The notes: a model not told the origin generated them from the letters alone. A stretch of 64,000 bases of DNA from Desulfopila inferna (GCF_016919005.1 NZ_JAFFQE010000002.1:1-64000), one strand, 5' to 3'. Counted from the first letter of the stretch, positions 47,946 through 57,969 are shown. Program-made: numbers and translations.

Positions 47946-48635
47946 TCATTTGTTGTTGTCGTTATAGAGCAGGATCTTGCGAATACCTTCGTGGGACAGC
48001 TGCAGACCGAAAAGATGGGTGAGCTTTTGTGCTATATCCCGGTAAGACCACCTGTCGGCCCGTAATTTACGGATTTCACGTATGACTTTCTGCTGCTCAC
48101 GATCCTGCACCAGAAATCCTGCTTTAACATGCCAACCAAAGGGAACAGGCCCCCCGAGGTACTTTCCTTCCTTTTTCATCTGTCGCTTCGCTGCCCTTAT
48201 GGAATCACCATGCGAACTGCTTTCACAGGCCGCTAGTGAGATAAGCAGTCGTTTGACAAGATCGGCTCCTCCCTCGTAAACCACAAGTTTTCGTTCCACG
48301 GGCAGAGTTATATTTTCTTCCAGATCTGCGCAATACAAGGCCACTTTCCTCTCCTGTAGCATATTTATCAGGTGCAGACCTTCCCTGGCCGAACTTAGAA
48401 CCCATTCGGCCTTACCGGCGACAATACTATCTCCCTTTTCAATCTCCGCCAGGATCTTCCGCCCCTGAGTTCGTTCAGCAAAAGGACGCCTTATAGATGT
48501 TCCCTGTTCGATTCGAAGATGGTCAAGGCGCACGCCAATGGTTGCGGCATAACGCTCGATAGTGCGACGTTCGATATCAACAGCGGTGATGTCTGCCGCG
48601 CTTTCCTCGAGGAGGAGGTATCCTGTTACGGTCAT
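47946..48635 (-). CDS. Degenerate serine-recombinase-like protein
   Basis: 229 residues. The N-terminal ~115 residues follow the resolvase fold (ERRTIERYAATIGV, RKILAEIEKGDSIVAGKAEWVLSSAREGLHLI). The C-terminal part has the recombinase-type GGPVPFGWHV and a helix-turn-helix-like YRDIAQKL ... LSHEGIRKIL. Hallmarks of catalysis are missing: the Y-x-R-V-S start reads G-Y-L-L-L-E-E-S, and the L-D-R-L-x-R motif reads A-E-W-V-L-S-S-A, losing its arginines. It is therefore probably inactive as a recombinase, perhaps a domesticated DNA-binding protein. No attachment sites or other phage genes are near. Repeat A copy 3 lies right behind it. Confidence 0.72.
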   Translation of the reverse strand: MTVTGYLLLEESAADITAVDIERRTIERYAATIGVRLDHLRIEQGTSIRRPFAERTQGRKILAEIEKGDSIVAGKAEWVLSSAREGLHLINMLQERKVALYCADLEENITLPVERKLVVYEGGADLVKRLLISLAACESSSHGDSIRAAKRQMKKEGKYLGGPVPFGWHVKAGFLVQDREQQKVIREIRKLRADRWSYRDIAQKLTHLFGLQLSHEGIRKILLYNDNNK

Positions 48636-48937
48636 AATATTTCTGGCTCTATCTGAAAAACTGCATACCTTGTATTTCTCTGATGGTACTCATTGCTGTC
48701 AACTATGATTATTATGCTGTTGCCATCCTGTAAAGTATTTTTTTTCAAACAGTTTCCCAGTTCAAGCCAAAATTCTATTCTAACAATGTCCTCAAGCATC
48801 AATCGGGGAAAGGAACTAAAAAATTCTGAACTTTTTTATTCAATTCCCTTCAAGACATGATATAGTACAATGTTCGCGCCCATGCTTTTCTGAAGAAAGC
48901 ACACGGAACATATAACCATTTATCCTCTATTTATTTT
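48636..48937. other. Divergent intergenic region, recombinase-like / SNF2
   Basis: About 300 bases; holds both promoters by position. No consensus pair or repeat stands out. Confidence 0.45.
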
Positions 48938-51900
48938 ATGACCACTGACGCCGACCTGCTCCGAAAATATGCCAAACTCAGCTCCTTTGAGCAGACGTTT
49001 CTTCAATTTCTCTCCGTACTCTATGAACCGGCCCACACCACACTCATTGTTAACTGCATGAAGAAACTGGAGTTGCGTGGCCCCCGTGGAAACAGCCCTA
49101 CGGTAGCCAATCTCAACCATTATTTCTCCAAATTTCAGAAGTTAGGACTGGTAAACAAAAATCAGCAATGCGCAACCGAGATAGTCGAAATTTTATGCAA
49201 GATTGCCGTAAAAGAGGGGACATTTTCTCTTTTTGCCGAAGTAATACGTGAAGAAGCGCCTGTTTCCTATTATTACGGTAAATGGTCTACCCGTTGCTGG
49301 CGCGCCATACGGGAGATGCGCATAGGTATCTATACGCAGCAGTTCGAGCTGATTGAGGAAGCGAACGAATTTCTTGAGCAGCAGTGCACCGAAATGGCCC
49401 CCAGCATGCCACCTGCGGTACAGGTCACAACTCAGCCTTTTTCATCTGAATGGTTTCGTTCACTACCCGTTTCTTTTCAGTTTTATCTGCTCGACAGCGT
49501 CCTGCGCCATGCCCAGGCAAACCTGATCTCCTATCCCGAACTCCTCGCCTTTCTGCAAAACGAAGAAGGTTTTTCAGGCTTCAGCAGCGATGAACGTCTT
49601 CCTTTTAAAAGACTGTTGTTCAATCAGCTACTCTTCCGGGGTGATCTCAATGCTGCAACACAGCTGGTCAGCTCAGATGAAGATGCCTTTTCCGGTACCG
49701 GGGCAAAAGGCACTATACTCTTTCTTCAGGGGGAACTGGAATCCTCCATCCACGCCTATGAAGCCGATATTGATTTCCTGAAATCCTTCAGCAGTGACGA
49801 CAATGTCGCCTTCTTTGGCCCGGCAGGAATTTTTCATATCCTTGCCCTTCTTCAGTACGGCGCCGGCAATGAGCAGGGCAAGGTTGCCGACCAGATAAGC
49901 ATCGCCATGACCAACTTTTCCCACGGCGCCGAAATCGCAGCTTACCATTATCTGGCTACTGTTATAAGCGCCCAGCAGAACATCAGCGTGCCGCAGGAAC
50001 TGCTCAACCTGAAAAAAGAAGGAAAACATCACAGCCTCACCCTGCTTTTTGCCGGCCTTTCCCAATATTGGCTGAACAGATCACTCCAGTCACATCTGGA
50101 GAAAAAAATAAAGATGATGCTCGCCAGAGCGAGAGAAAACGGCTACGATTTCATGGCCCTGGCCTTCGCCGAGATTCTAGAGAAGATCAGCCACGAGAAA
50201 TCCGATTTTAGGGAAATCATAGAAGAACTCCGGGCAAAAAACTCGATTATATCTCTGATTTCGATCCTGGAACCGGAAGAGCCCTGGAAACGCAGCCTTC
50301 AGGCACTCATTCATGCCACCGTCGAAAACCAGGACACTGAGCTGCCTCAAGATATTCGTCTGGTCTGGATGGTCAACTACAAGAACGGCAAGATCAGCAT
50401 CAGCCCCAGGGAACAGAAACTCAGTCCAACCGGAGAATGGAGCAAAGGCAAGCCACTTTCCCTGGCCAGACTCCACGAATCCGATAAACTTCCCTATCTT
50501 TCAATCCAGGACAGAAAGGTATGCAGAGCCATTACTAAAACATATAATCAGGAAACCCACAGCACCTCCTTTGCCTTCGATATGGACAAGGTGCTGACGA
50601 ATCTGGTCGGTCATCCCCTGCTCTTTCTCAGTAAATCGCCGACCACCCCTGTTGAATTTGCCGCCGGTGAACCGGAGCTGTTGGTAGAAGAGATCGGGGA
50701 CCAGCTCCATATCCGTTTCGCCCAATCGATAACGGATGGCGACATTACCGTCTTTCAGGAAACCCCGACCCGTTTCAAAATTATTGCCATTAAGGAAAAT
50801 CACCGGAGAATAGCGCAGATTACCGGCAAGGACGGTCTGGTTGTTCCCAAGGAAGCCAGCGACCATGTCCTCACCGCCATCGGCAACATCAGCTCGTTCA
50901 TGACTGTCCATTCGGCAATCGCCGTGGATCAGTCATCGCGCAGCAAAGCCAATATAACTCTGGTGGAAGCCGACCCCACCATCTATATGCATCTACTGCC
51001 CTACGGCAGGGGTTTTCGGCTCGACATGTTCGTCAAGCCCTTCTCCGAGGGAGGGCATTACCTCAAACCTGGTCAGGGTGTTGAAAATCTTATGGCCGAG
51101 GTAAAGGGAAAACGGTTGCAAACCAGAAGAAATCTGGCACTCGAAGAAGAAAAAGCCCGGGATGTCGAAGAGCTCTGCCCCATTCTTGATCTGGCAACCG
51201 ATATGGAACAGGAAAACGACCGCGAGTGGCATCTGCATGACCCGGACGACTGCCTCCAGGCGCTCATCGAGCTGCAGGCCATCAGCGATAGAGTTGTGAT
51301 TGAATGGCCTGAAGGAGAAAAGCTGAGCGTCACTCACCAGGCGTCCTTTAAGAACATGAATCTCAAGATCAGAACGAACCGGCAAAACTGGTTCAGCATG
51401 AGCGGCCACCTTACCCTGGACCGGGACAAGGTGATTGATCTCAAAGAGCTGCTCCTGAAAGTGAAGCAGTCCTCCGGGAGATTCATTCAACTGGGGGATG
51501 GCCAGTTTCTCGCCCTGACCCAGGAGTTCAAAAAGCGGCTTGAGGATCTCAATACCTATGGAGAAGATTCCGACGATCAGTCCGGCAATGAGATTCTGGT
51601 GCATCCGCTTGCCGCCCTGCCCCTTGAAGATCTGGCTAAACAGGCCTCGACAACAGCCGATGCGGGATGGCACCTGCAGCTCGACCGCATCAGCGATGCC
51701 CAGTCCTTTGTGCCGAAGCTGCCATCGACACTTCAGGCCGAGCTTCGCGACTATCAGGTGGAAGGCTTCAACTGGCTTGCCAGATTGGCTTTTTTAGGCG
51801 TCGGCGGCTGTCTTGCCGATGACATGGGCCTTGGCAAGACCCTGCAGTCGCTGGCCATCATCCTCAAAAATGCCGCCAAAGGACCCACGCTGGTGGTAGC

Positions 51901-53110
51901 GCCGACCTCCGTTTCAACCAACTGGCAAAGCGAAGTAAATCGCTTCACCCCCACCTTGAACATGGTAACGCTGCCCGCCAAGAACCGGTCAAAGGCCATT
52001 AAAAAGCTAGGGGGCTTCGATATGCTCATCACCACCTATACCCTGCTGCAGCAGGAATCCGAGCTTCTCTCCCGGGTGGAATGGCAGACAGTTATTCTCG
52101 ATGAGGCGCAGGCCATCAAAAATGCCGCCACCAAAAGATCAAAGGCGGCGATGTCACTGCGCGCTAAATTCAAGCTTATCACCACGGGGACGCCCATTGA
52201 AAATCATCTGGGCGAACTCTGGAATCTCTTTAATTTTATCAATCCAGGCCTCCTTGGCTCCATCGGCAACTTCAATGAAAAATACGCCATTCCGATCGAA
52301 CGGTTCCAGGATCGGGATGCCAAAATCAAACTGAAGAAGCTTATCCGGCCTTTTATTCTGCGGCGTATCAAATCGCAGGTGCTTGAAGAACTGCCGCCCA
52401 GAACGGATGTGACCCTCCAGGTAGAGATGAGCGACGAAGAGGCACATTTTTACGAGGCCCTGCGCCAGAATGCCCTTGATATTCTGGAGAGCAACAAGGA
52501 CAAGAAAGGCCGCCACCTCCAGATCCTCACGGAGATCATGAAACTGCGGCAGGCCTGCTGCAATCCGCGGCTTATAAGTCCCGATACCTCTATACAAAGC
52601 TCGAAACTGCAAATCTTTTCCTCGGTTGTGGAAGAGCTGATCGGCGGTCGACACAAGGCGCTGGTCTTCAGTCAGTTCATCGGGCATCTGAAAATCATCC
52701 GCGAGTATCTCGACAGTCAGGGCATCTCCTATCAATACCTGGATGGTTCCACTCCTTCCAAAGACAGAAAAACGCGGGTCGATGATTTCCAGTCCGGCCA
52801 GGGAGATCTCTTCCTCATCAGTCTGAAAGCGGGAGGTTTGGGGCTCAACCTGACGGCAGCAGATTATGTCATTCATATGGATCCCTGGTGGAACCCGGCC
52901 ATCGAAGACCAGGCTTCGGACAGGGCTCACCGCATCGGGCAGACCCGCCCGGTCACCATCTATAGACTGGTGTGCAAAAATTCCATCGAGGAAAAAATAG
53001 TCAAGCTCCACCAGGAAAAGCGCGATCTGGCCGGAAGCCTGCTGGAAGGCAGCGATATCAGCGCCAAGATGAGTTCGGACGATCTGATCGATCTGATCCG
53101 GGAGGGATAG
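48938..53110 (+). CDS. SNF2-family ATPase with a very long N-terminal region
   Basis: 1,390 residues. The helicase-like engine occupies ~930-1380: motif I DDMGLGKT (~960), motif Ia VVAPTSVS, motif II DEAQAIKN, motif III TGTPIENHL, motif V SLKAGGLGLNLTAADYVIHMDPWWNP and motif VI DRAHRIGQTRPV. SNF2 enzymes move along duplex DNA to remodel protein-DNA complexes. The ~930-residue N-terminal part shows no family I recognise; it begins with a possible winged-helix (SPTVANLNHYFSKFQKLGLV) and contains Leu-rich helical stretches. Stand-alone; no methylase, nuclease or phage-defence partner is adjacent, so a defence role is not supported. Confidence 0.85.
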   Translation: MTTDADLLRKYAKLSSFEQTFLQFLSVLYEPAHTTLIVNCMKKLELRGPRGNSPTVANLNHYFSKFQKLGLVNKNQQCATEIVEILCKIAVKEGTFSLFAEVIREEAPVSYYYGKWSTRCWRAIREMRIGIYTQQFELIEEANEFLEQQCTEMAPSMPPAVQVTTQPFSSEWFRSLPVSFQFYLLDSVLRHAQANLISYPELLAFLQNEEGFSGFSSDERLPFKRLLFNQLLFRGDLNAATQLVSSDEDAFSGTGAKGTILFLQGELESSIHAYEADIDFLKSFSSDDNVAFFGPAGIFHILALLQYGAGNEQGKVADQISIAMTNFSHGAEIAAYHYLATVISAQQNISVPQELLNLKKEGKHHSLTLLFAGLSQYWLNRSLQSHLEKKIKMMLARARENGYDFMALAFAEILEKISHEKSDFREIIEELRAKNSIISLISILEPEEPWKRSLQALIHATVENQDTELPQDIRLVWMVNYKNGKISISPREQKLSPTGEWSKGKPLSLARLHESDKLPYLSIQDRKVCRAITKTYNQETHSTSFAFDMDKVLTNLVGHPLLFLSKSPTTPVEFAAGEPELLVEEIGDQLHIRFAQSITDGDITVFQETPTRFKIIAIKENHRRIAQITGKDGLVVPKEASDHVLTAIGNISSFMTVHSAIAVDQSSRSKANITLVEADPTIYMHLLPYGRGFRLDMFVKPFSEGGHYLKPGQGVENLMAEVKGKRLQTRRNLALEEEKARDVEELCPILDLATDMEQENDREWHLHDPDDCLQALIELQAISDRVVIEWPEGEKLSVTHQASFKNMNLKIRTNRQNWFSMSGHLTLDRDKVIDLKELLLKVKQSSGRFIQLGDGQFLALTQEFKKRLEDLNTYGEDSDDQSGNEILVHPLAALPLEDLAKQASTTADAGWHLQLDRISDAQSFVPKLPSTLQAELRDYQVEGFNWLARLAFLGVGGCLADDMGLGKTLQSLAIILKNAAKGPTLVVAPTSVSTNWQSEVNRFTPTLNMVTLPAKNRSKAIKKLGGFDMLITTYTLLQQESELLSRVEWQTVILDEAQAIKNAATKRSKAAMSLRAKFKLITTGTPIENHLGELWNLFNFINPGLLGSIGNFNEKYAIPIERFQDRDAKIKLKKLIRPFILRRIKSQVLEELPPRTDVTLQVEMSDEEAHFYEALRQNALDILESNKDKKGRHLQILTEIMKLRQACCNPRLISPDTSIQSSKLQIFSSVVEELIGGRHKALVFSQFIGHLKIIREYLDSQGISYQYLDGSTPSKDRKTRVDDFQSGQGDLFLISLKAGGLGLNLTAADYVIHMDPWWNPAIEDQASDRAHRIGQTRPVTIYRLVCKNSIEEKIVKLHQEKRDLAGSLLEGSDISAKMSSDDLIDLIREG

Positions 53111-53121
53111 CACCGGCCGGC

Positions 53122-53511
53122 TTAAGAGACCAGATGTTTTTCGATCAAGCCGTAAAAACCGAGATCGCCGGAGCTGAAATACCAGCCCATATGATTCGCA
53201 CACATGGAGCAAAAAGCCAATGTCCAGATATACCCGGCAAACCAGGTAAATTCGGAGAATGATTCTCCCTGGACAGTGCAGCCTGCAGCGCTGCTAAAGC
53301 AGCGAATCTCGAAAATTACGCCGGCCGGGTTGAAAAACGCGTGTCGGTGGCTGTCATTCATCTCGACGGCATGGTCCGCATGGGTGATAAGATGACCGCA
53401 GAACTTGCAGAACAGCGCCTTCTCCGGCTCATCTTCCTGCTCGTCCTGTCCGACGGTGTCAATATCAGCAGTTGTTTCGTCTTCTTCCTTAAATAAATAG
53501 GCGTCGACCAT
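53122..53511 (-). CDS. CULT-domain (cereblon-like) protein
   Basis: 129 residues. After an acidic N-terminal stretch, the protein is a single CULT domain. It has CKFCGHLIT (~37) and CSMCANHMGW (~103) for the zinc site, FNPAGVIFEIRCF, and SEFTWFAGYIWTLAFC. The three tryptophans in FTWFAGYIWT...MGWYF match the tri-Trp pocket of cereblon (SWFPGYAWTIA...IGW). Such pockets bind cyclic imides and uridine in studied bacterial relatives; the natural ligand is unknown. It lies 29 bases downstream of cobA-hemD on the same strand, thus probably cotranscribed. ATG at 53511 has GGAGA at seven bases; 53517 is too near it. Confidence 0.85.
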   Translation of the reverse strand: MVDAYLFKEEDETTADIDTVGQDEQEDEPEKALFCKFCGHLITHADHAVEMNDSHRHAFFNPAGVIFEIRCFSSAAGCTVQGESFSEFTWFAGYIWTLAFCSMCANHMGWYFSSGDLGFYGLIEKHLVS

Positions 53512-53546
53512 ATTCATTCTCCGGATATATTTTGACGGTATTTTTC

Positions 53547-55124
53547 TTACTTCTGCTGTGCCCTTAATTCAGTATAGTATGAAACGATGGTCTTTACCAT
53601 CTCTTCAATGGTATGTTCCTCCGGCTGCAGGTTAACGGTCAAACCATTATCCGTGATCGTCTTTGCGGTGATGGGGCCGATGGCGGTGATCTTTACGTCT
53701 TTGAGCAACTCCTTGAGCTCGCCCTCACTGCCGGCACCCAGCATGGTCAGAAAATTCCTGACGGTGGAAGAGCTGGTAAAAGTCACCATATCGACCTTCC
53801 CCGTCTCAAGTTCGGCGCGCAGCTCTTTTTTACGATCTTCGGGCAGCACGTTCTTGTACACCGGGGCAATGGTAACCTGTGCTCCAGCGCCGCGCAGGGT
53901 CTCAGGCAGAACCTCCCTGCCCTTCTCTGCCCGGGGGATGAGAATGTTTCTGCCTTCAACTCCCTGGTCCAGCAGACTATCGGCCAGCCCTTCGCTGGTA
54001 AAAACCGGAGGAATGAGATCGGCATTGACGCCATAGCTGTGCAGCAGATCGGCGGTGCTCCTGCCGACGGCCGCAATACCCGGTCCCTTCAGGTCCCTGG
54101 CATCCATCCCCCTTTTAAATAAACGATCAAAGAAATAGGTCACACCGTTGAGAGAGGAGAACAGAATCCAGTGATATTCCTCAATCCGCTCCAGTTCGGT
54201 ATCGAGGATATCGTACGAATCAACCGGCTGAATATCAATGGTTGCACACTCAAAGCAGTCGGCACCGTTTTCTTCAAGGTCGGCGATCAGCCTGCTGGCC
54301 TGATCCCGCGTTCTGGTGACCACTATCTTTTTACCGAAGAGCGGCCGTTTCTCAAACCAGTCTATGGTTTCCCGCAGAGTAACGACTTCACCGACAATTA
54401 TGAGGGAAGGTGGTTTAATGCCGGCTTCCGCCACCACATCCTTTATAGTGCCCAGTGTACCGACCACGGTTCTCTGTTCGGGGGTTGAAGCCCAGCGAAC
54501 CACGGCCACAGGCGTCTTGGGGTCGCGGCCATGCTTGACCAGGTTTTCCACGATTATGGGCAGATTTTTAATTCCCATATAGACGACAATTGTTCCGGCT
54601 CCGGTGGCCAGTTTGCTCCAGTCGACATTGGAATCCTTTTTGGTGGGATCTTCATGACCGGTGAGAAAGGCAACGGAGGCCGTGTAGTTTCGATGTGTGA
54701 TGGGGATACCGGCATAGGTAGCCGCAGCGGTCGCCGAAGTTACTCCCGGAACCACCTCGAAAGGGACATTGGCGGCAAAGAGCCTTTCCAGCTCCTCTCC
54801 ACCTCTTCCGAAAATAAAAGGATCACCACCCTTGAGCCGAACCACGATTTTTCCCGCCAGCGCATGATCCACCAGCATCTGATTTATCTCGTCCTGGGTA
54901 TGGGTATGCTTGGCTCCACCTTTTTTACCGGCATAAATAAGAATGGCATCTTTAGAGACATGCTTAAGCAGTTTGCGGCTGGCCAGATAATCATAGACGA
55001 CGACCTCGGCCTTTTCCAGCAGATATTTGCCCCTCACCGTAATTAGGCCGGGATCACCCGGTCCGGCTCCTACCAGGTAAACCTTGCCGATCCTGCCGTT
55101 TCCTTTTTTCTCGTCCATAACCAT
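53547..55124 (-). CDS. Uroporphyrinogen-III C-methyltransferase / uroporphyrinogen-III synthase fusion
   Basis: 525 residues. Residues ~12-255 form the SAM-dependent methyltransferase ([52 protein letters not shown]). Residues ~265-515 form a HemD-type synthase ([21 protein letters not shown] ... [15 protein letters not shown] ... [10 protein letters not shown]). It closes hydroxymethylbilane to uroporphyrinogen III and then adds two methyls to give precorrin-2, feeding siroheme (sulfite reductase cofactor), alternative haem and cobalamin. CobA-HemD fusions are common in anaerobes. Start 55124 or ATG two codons on; ribosome site weak. Confidence 0.95.
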   Translation of the reverse strand: MVMDEKKGNGRIGKVYLVGAGPGDPGLITVRGKYLLEKAEVVVYDYLASRKLLKHVSKDAILIYAGKKGGAKHTHTQDEINQMLVDHALAGKIVVRLKGGDPFIFGRGGEELERLFAANVPFEVVPGVTSATAAATYAGIPITHRNYTASVAFLTGHEDPTKKDSNVDWSKLATGAGTIVVYMGIKNLPIIVENLVKHGRDPKTPVAVVRWASTPEQRTVVGTLGTIKDVVAEAGIKPPSLIIVGEVVTLRETIDWFEKRPLFGKKIVVTRTRDQASRLIADLEENGADCFECATIDIQPVDSYDILDTELERIEEYHWILFSSLNGVTYFFDRLFKRGMDARDLKGPGIAAVGRSTADLLHSYGVNADLIPPVFTSEGLADSLLDQGVEGRNILIPRAEKGREVLPETLRGAGAQVTIAPVYKNVLPEDRKKELRAELETGKVDMVTFTSSSTVRNFLTMLGAGSEGELKELLKDVKITAIGPITAKTITDNGLTVNLQPEEHTIEEMVKTIVSYYTELRAQQK

Positions 55125-55316
55125 CTCATGACAACCACTGTGCCTGATTTCTTTAAATTCATCTCATGGCGAATATATATTCCTGCATGACACAGGATCT
55201 CCGTTTCGCCCTCTTTAACAGAAGAGGCCAGAACAGATGATTTCTCCAACCTGTTCTGGCCCGCTCTCATTTTTGCACTATTGTGCGACATATTAAGATA
55301 TCCTGGCATAAAAGGC

Positions 55317-55364
55317 AAAAAAAAAGGGTACTCCCCTTTCAGTGCAAGAGAAATACCCTTTTTT
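55317..55364 (-). terminator. Terminator downstream of adk
   Basis: AAAAAAGGGTA and TACCCTTTTTT pair around a 23-base loop that itself can fold. On the minus strand the stem is followed by nine T. It lies 35 bases after the adk stop codon and separates adk from the cobA-hemD gene. Confidence 0.8.
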
Positions 55365-55398
55365 CGGATACTTAACAGGACAACAACAGTTAGTTCAA

Positions 55399-56079
55399 TT
55401 ACAGCTCGCTCATGATGGAGTCGGTCACTTCCTTGATGGAAGCAGAGCCGTCGACAGAGATGACCTTTGGCCCGTCGGCATTCTTAAAGTAATTGACTGC
55501 TGCCATGGTGCCGGTTTCTTCGTCATAATAAATATTATGTCGCTTGTTGATGGCTTCCTCATCCTGATCGTCGGGACGGGTCTTCAGTTCGCCGCCGCAG
55601 ACGCGACAGACAAGTTTGCCGTCTTTTTCCACGGGCTTGATGGCATCAAAGGCGATATGGTTGGGGTGGTTGTTGTCATTGACACAGAGCCGGCGTCCCA
55701 TGATGCGTTCTTTAGCCACCTCACGTTCGAGCCTGATCTCAATAACATAATCAAGAGCCAAATCTTCTTTTTTAAGAGTCTCGGCAAGGGTAACCGCCTG
55801 ATCCTTGGAACGGGGAAATCCGTCGAGAATCCAGCCGTTTTTACAGTCATCTTTCTGCAGTCTGGCTACCATCATGGGAATGGTAATATCATCGGGCACC
55901 AGATCACCACGGTCAATATATTCTTTAGCCTTTTTGCCAAGTTCTGTGCCGCCGCTGATATGCTCTCTGAAAATCGCACCGGACTCAATATGAGGGATAT
56001 CGTATTTTTTTGATATAATCGCTCCCTGCGTCCCTTTACCGCTTCCATTTGGTCCAAAAACCAGGATATTTTTACCCAT
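55399..56079 (-). CDS. adk: Adenylate kinase
   Basis: 226 residues, long (LID-containing) form. P-loop GPNGSGKGTQG at ~8-18, NMP-binding region with SGAIFREHI, DGFPRSKDQA, and a LID (~128-185). The LID has RRLC ... HPNHIAF and CRVCGGELKTRPDDQ, i.e. one clean CxxC knuckle but only a single Cys plus His residues where the first knuckle should be. A Cys/His zinc site is possible. It balances ATP, ADP and AMP. AAGGAGA precedes the ATG. Single-gene unit with its own terminator. Confidence 0.95.
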   Translation of the reverse strand: MGKNILVFGPNGSGKGTQGAIISKKYDIPHIESGAIFREHISGGTELGKKAKEYIDRGDLVPDDITIPMMVARLQKDDCKNGWILDGFPRSKDQAVTLAETLKKEDLALDYVIEIRLEREVAKERIMGRRLCVNDNNHPNHIAFDAIKPVEKDGKLVCRVCGGELKTRPDDQDEEAINKRHNIYYDEETGTMAAVNYFKNADGPKVISVDGSASIKEVTDSIMSEL

Positions 56080-56628
56080 TACTTTCTCCTTTGAAGTTAA
56101 AATACGAAAAACAGCTATAAGATAGCTAACCCAGCTGAGCTGGATAAGCGCCTTGGTGGTATATTTAAGCTATTGGTCTTTAATGCACTTTCCGCTTCCT
56201 TGTTTTTTATGATAGACTCTCAGGTGTAAGGTACTAATACCACCGGCAATGAAAAATCATCTGACGGCGGAGAAACCTTATATTCTTCTCCAGCGGAGGG
56301 AGATACACAAAAAAACATAATCAAGCACTCCGACACCCGATTGCGGCTCAAGAGGACTCTCTTTCTCTCTTCTCAGGCTATCCTCTCAACCGGAATCATC
56401 GGCTCTTTTTCACAGTGGCTTTAGCGATTACTTTCTGCGCTTTCCTGCCAGGCAGGAGGAAACTATATACTACTTTATCCTTACAGGCCAGTAAATTATC
56501 TTTTGTATTTTTTTGACATTAAGCCGTAAAGCGGGTAGGCTGGCGCATCTGCATCAGGTTGTTTACCCAGGACCGCTGGTCCGGTTCGGGAGCCTGAGCT
56601 GCTACAATTTTCACAATGTTCCCACACA
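56080..56628. other. Divergent intergenic region, adk / hom
   Basis: About 550 bases. It holds repeat B copy 7 (56125-56241) and a short palindrome CCTGCCAGGCAGG (56444-56456) inside the hom leader. Promoters for both directions should lie here. No known riboswitch or attenuator pattern was recognised. Confidence 0.55.
56125..56241 (+). repeat. Repeat family B, interrupted copy (copy 7)
   Basis: GCTAACCCAGCTGAGCTGGATAAG (56125 on) is nearly identical to the head of copy 5. At 56225-56241 GTGTAAGGTACTAATAC matches its tail (CTGTAAGGTACTAAT). About 70 bases of unrelated sequence replace the hairpin between them. Confidence 0.65.
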
Positions 56629-57969
56629 ATGGGTAGAATGGATAGAAAGGTTATGAGAGAGATACAGGTAGGCCTCATAGGTTTCGGCACCGTAGGACAG
56701 GGACTCGCCCGAACGCTGCTGCAGCAGAAAGATCTGATTGAACAGCGTAGCGGAGCTACGGTTCTCCTCTCCAGGGTGGCTGATATTAATCATGATACAT
56801 TGCCGCAGGAATTTCAGGAAACCGTTTTCTCAAAGGATGCCAATGATATCTTTGAAGATCCACAGATAGATATCGTCGTCGAGCTGATCGGCGGCATCGA
56901 ACCCGCCAAATCGTTTCTCCTCAAGGCTATCGCCAAGGGCAAGCATGTAGTTTCCGCCAACAAGGCGCTGCTTTCCACCCACGGCCGCGAAATTTTTTCA
57001 GCAGCAGCCGCCAACGATGTCGAGGTCGGCTTCGAGGCCAGTGTCGGTGGGGGAATGCCGGTGATCAAATCACTCAAGGAAGGACTGATCGCCAACACCA
57101 TTCTCTCAATCAGGGGAATAATGAACGGTACCGCCAACTATATTCTTACTCAAATGACGGAGCACGGCTACGCCTTCGCAGACGTTCTCAGGGACGCCCA
57201 GCAGAAAGGCTTCGCCGAGGCCGATCCAACTTATGATATCGAAGGCATCGATACCGCCCATAAGCTTGCTATCCTGATGACCATAGCCTACGGCAAACAC
57301 GTTCACCTCGACCATGTCACCACGGAAGGCATCAGTAATATCCATCCCATCGATATCGAGTTTGCCAGGGAATTCGGCTACCGCATCAAGCTGCTGGCCA
57401 TCAGCCACAACCACGGCAGTCATATGGAGGCACGGGTGCATCCCACCATGGTGCCGGAGTCTCATATGCTGGCTAATATCCACGGTGCCTTCAATGCCAT
57501 CCAATTCACCGGTGATATAGTCGGAGATGTCCTCCTCTACGGACAAGGAGCCGGAATGATGCCCACCGGCAGTGCCGTTGCCGCCGACGTCATCGATATC
57601 GGCAGAAACATCATTGCAGGATCCGTCAACCGGGTGCCCTCGCTCTCCTATCTTCCGGAAAATATCTCCACTCCCGATATCACCCCCATGGGCGAGTTGG
57701 AGTGCCCTTATTACTTCCGCATCACAGCGGTCGACCAGCCTGGAGTTCTTTCCAAGATCACCGGTGTATTCGGCCGACATGGCATTTCGATCAAATCGAT
57801 GATCCAGAAAAGCCGCGGCAAGGGCAATCCGGTCTTTATCGTATTCAGGTCGCACATGGCCAGGGAAAGCGAAGTGCAAAAGGCCATCGCCGAAATCAAT
57901 GCTCTCGATGTTATTACAGACCCGACAGTGACGATCAGGGGTCTGATAGAAGACAAAAACGGCCATTGA
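56629..57969 (+). CDS. hom: Homoserine dehydrogenase
   Basis: 446 residues: NAD(P)-binding domain (VGLIGFGTVGQGLA, ~14-27), catalytic domain with GIMNGTANYILT and the Lys/Asp/Glu region EADPTYDIEGIDTAHKL (~205), and a C-terminal ACT domain (~360-430, YYFRITAVDQPGVLSKI) for threonine feedback. It reduces aspartate semialdehyde to homoserine. The start is uncertain: ATG at 56629 or at 56653 (MREIQVGL), neither with a proper ribosome site. It is followed 16 bases on by an ApgM-family gene. Confidence 0.94.
   Translation: MGRMDRKVMREIQVGLIGFGTVGQGLARTLLQQKDLIEQRSGATVLLSRVADINHDTLPQEFQETVFSKDANDIFEDPQIDIVVELIGGIEPAKSFLLKAIAKGKHVVSANKALLSTHGREIFSAAAANDVEVGFEASVGGGMPVIKSLKEGLIANTILSIRGIMNGTANYILTQMTEHGYAFADVLRDAQQKGFAEADPTYDIEGIDTAHKLAILMTIAYGKHVHLDHVTTEGISNIHPIDIEFAREFGYRIKLLAISHNHGSHMEARVHPTMVPESHMLANIHGAFNAIQFTGDIVGDVLLYGQGAGMMPTGSAVAADVIDIGRNIIAGSVNRVPSLSYLPENISTPDITPMGELECPYYFRITAVDQPGVLSKITGVFGRHGISIKSMIQKSRGKGNPVFIVFRSHMARESEVQKAIAEINALDVITDPTVTIRGLIEDKNGH

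Noticed and set aside
48938-53110. SNF2 protein as part of a phage-defence system
   Set aside because: Neighbours are a recombinase relative, a CULT protein and tetrapyrrole genes; no nuclease, methylase or other defence partner.
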